Shown: positions 5,447 through 5,471 of the stretch, one piece after another
Numbering within the stretch: position 1 is the first letter of the stretch
Layout: every line of letters begins with the position of its first letter
Origin: an uncultured Litorilinea sp.
GTDB taxonomy: Bacteria > Chloroflexota > Anaerolineae > Caldilineales > Caldilineaceae
DNA length: 5,471 bases
Assembly (NCBI GenBank): GCA_946885925.1
Contig: CAMPHP010000273.1
Coordinates: forward strand, 1-5,471
Direction of reading: 5' to 3'
Notes under the pieces: generated by a model
What the model was told of the DNA's origin: nothing
The model's database searches: none
The model's input: only the letters and a program-made list of their open reading frames with translations
Position numbers and translations under genes: made by a program

Positions 5447-5471
5447 GAAAGACTGTAAACGAAAGACTGTA
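5447..5471. repeat. Tandem 14-bp repeat upstream of the secreted-protein gene, cut by window end
   Basis: GAAAGACTGTAAAC (5447-5460) is followed at once by GAAAGACTGTA (5461-5471), the start of a second copy that the window edge truncates. It lies 33-57 bases upstream of the AGGAG ribosome binding site region, where promoter or operator elements would be expected. The full copy number is not visible. Confidence 0.7.

Noticed and set aside
5415..5460. Promoter for the secreted-protein gene (TATTAT near 5426-5431, TTTACA at 5454-5459 on the - strand)
   Set aside because: TATTAT is too close to the ribosome binding site to leave a leader, and TTTACA has no -10 partner at 16-18 bases. The promoter probably lies outside the window.

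Overview
The window reads as bacterial chromosome, most likely from a member of the Chloroflexota. The clue is the large secreted protein, which ends in a hydrophobic PLL-type tail (IFMPLLAR). I recall tails of this sort on many exported proteins of that phylum. This is inference, and no rRNA or marker gene is present to confirm it.

Layout. Positions 2-172 (+) hold the C-terminal 56 residues of an acyl carrier protein cut by the window edge. Positions 173-398 are an intergenic leader without a recognisable gene, ending in a strong AGGAGG ribosome binding site. This site points to an ATC codon at 399 as the start of a DUF4112-family membrane protein (399-899, +). The first conventional start codon in that frame is GTG 450. 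Directly behind it lie a 14-bp tandem repeat carrying two AGGA motifs and a previously hidden 25-codon ORF (935-1012, +). The start codon of that small ORF is buried in a hairpin formed with the stop region of the DUF4112 gene. An intrinsic terminator (1034-1083) closes this small + strand unit. It overlaps an alternative 13-bp perfect hairpin (1056-1092). Four copies of an 11-bp repeat follow (1104-1146).

The rest of the window (1158-5408, - strand, convergent) is one gene for a secreted, multidomain surface-type protein of about 1416 residues. Its order is: signal peptide, three parallel beta-helix modules about 184 residues apart, a DUF11-like domain, an unassigned segment, a region with 19 cysteines, a second DUF11-like domain, a cadherin/Ig-like domain, a Big_5-like Ig domain, and the C-terminal tail. 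A 14-bp tandem repeat lies upstream of it at the window edge.

Functionally, the + strand unit (membrane protein plus possible microprotein) and the - strand exported protein are back-to-tail neighbours sharing a terminator region, and nothing in the sequence links them to one pathway. I see no phage, transposase, CRISPR, tRNA or rRNA. The points most worth following are the ATC start, the small ORF with its coupling hairpin, the paired alternative hairpins, and the unassigned middle of the secreted protein.
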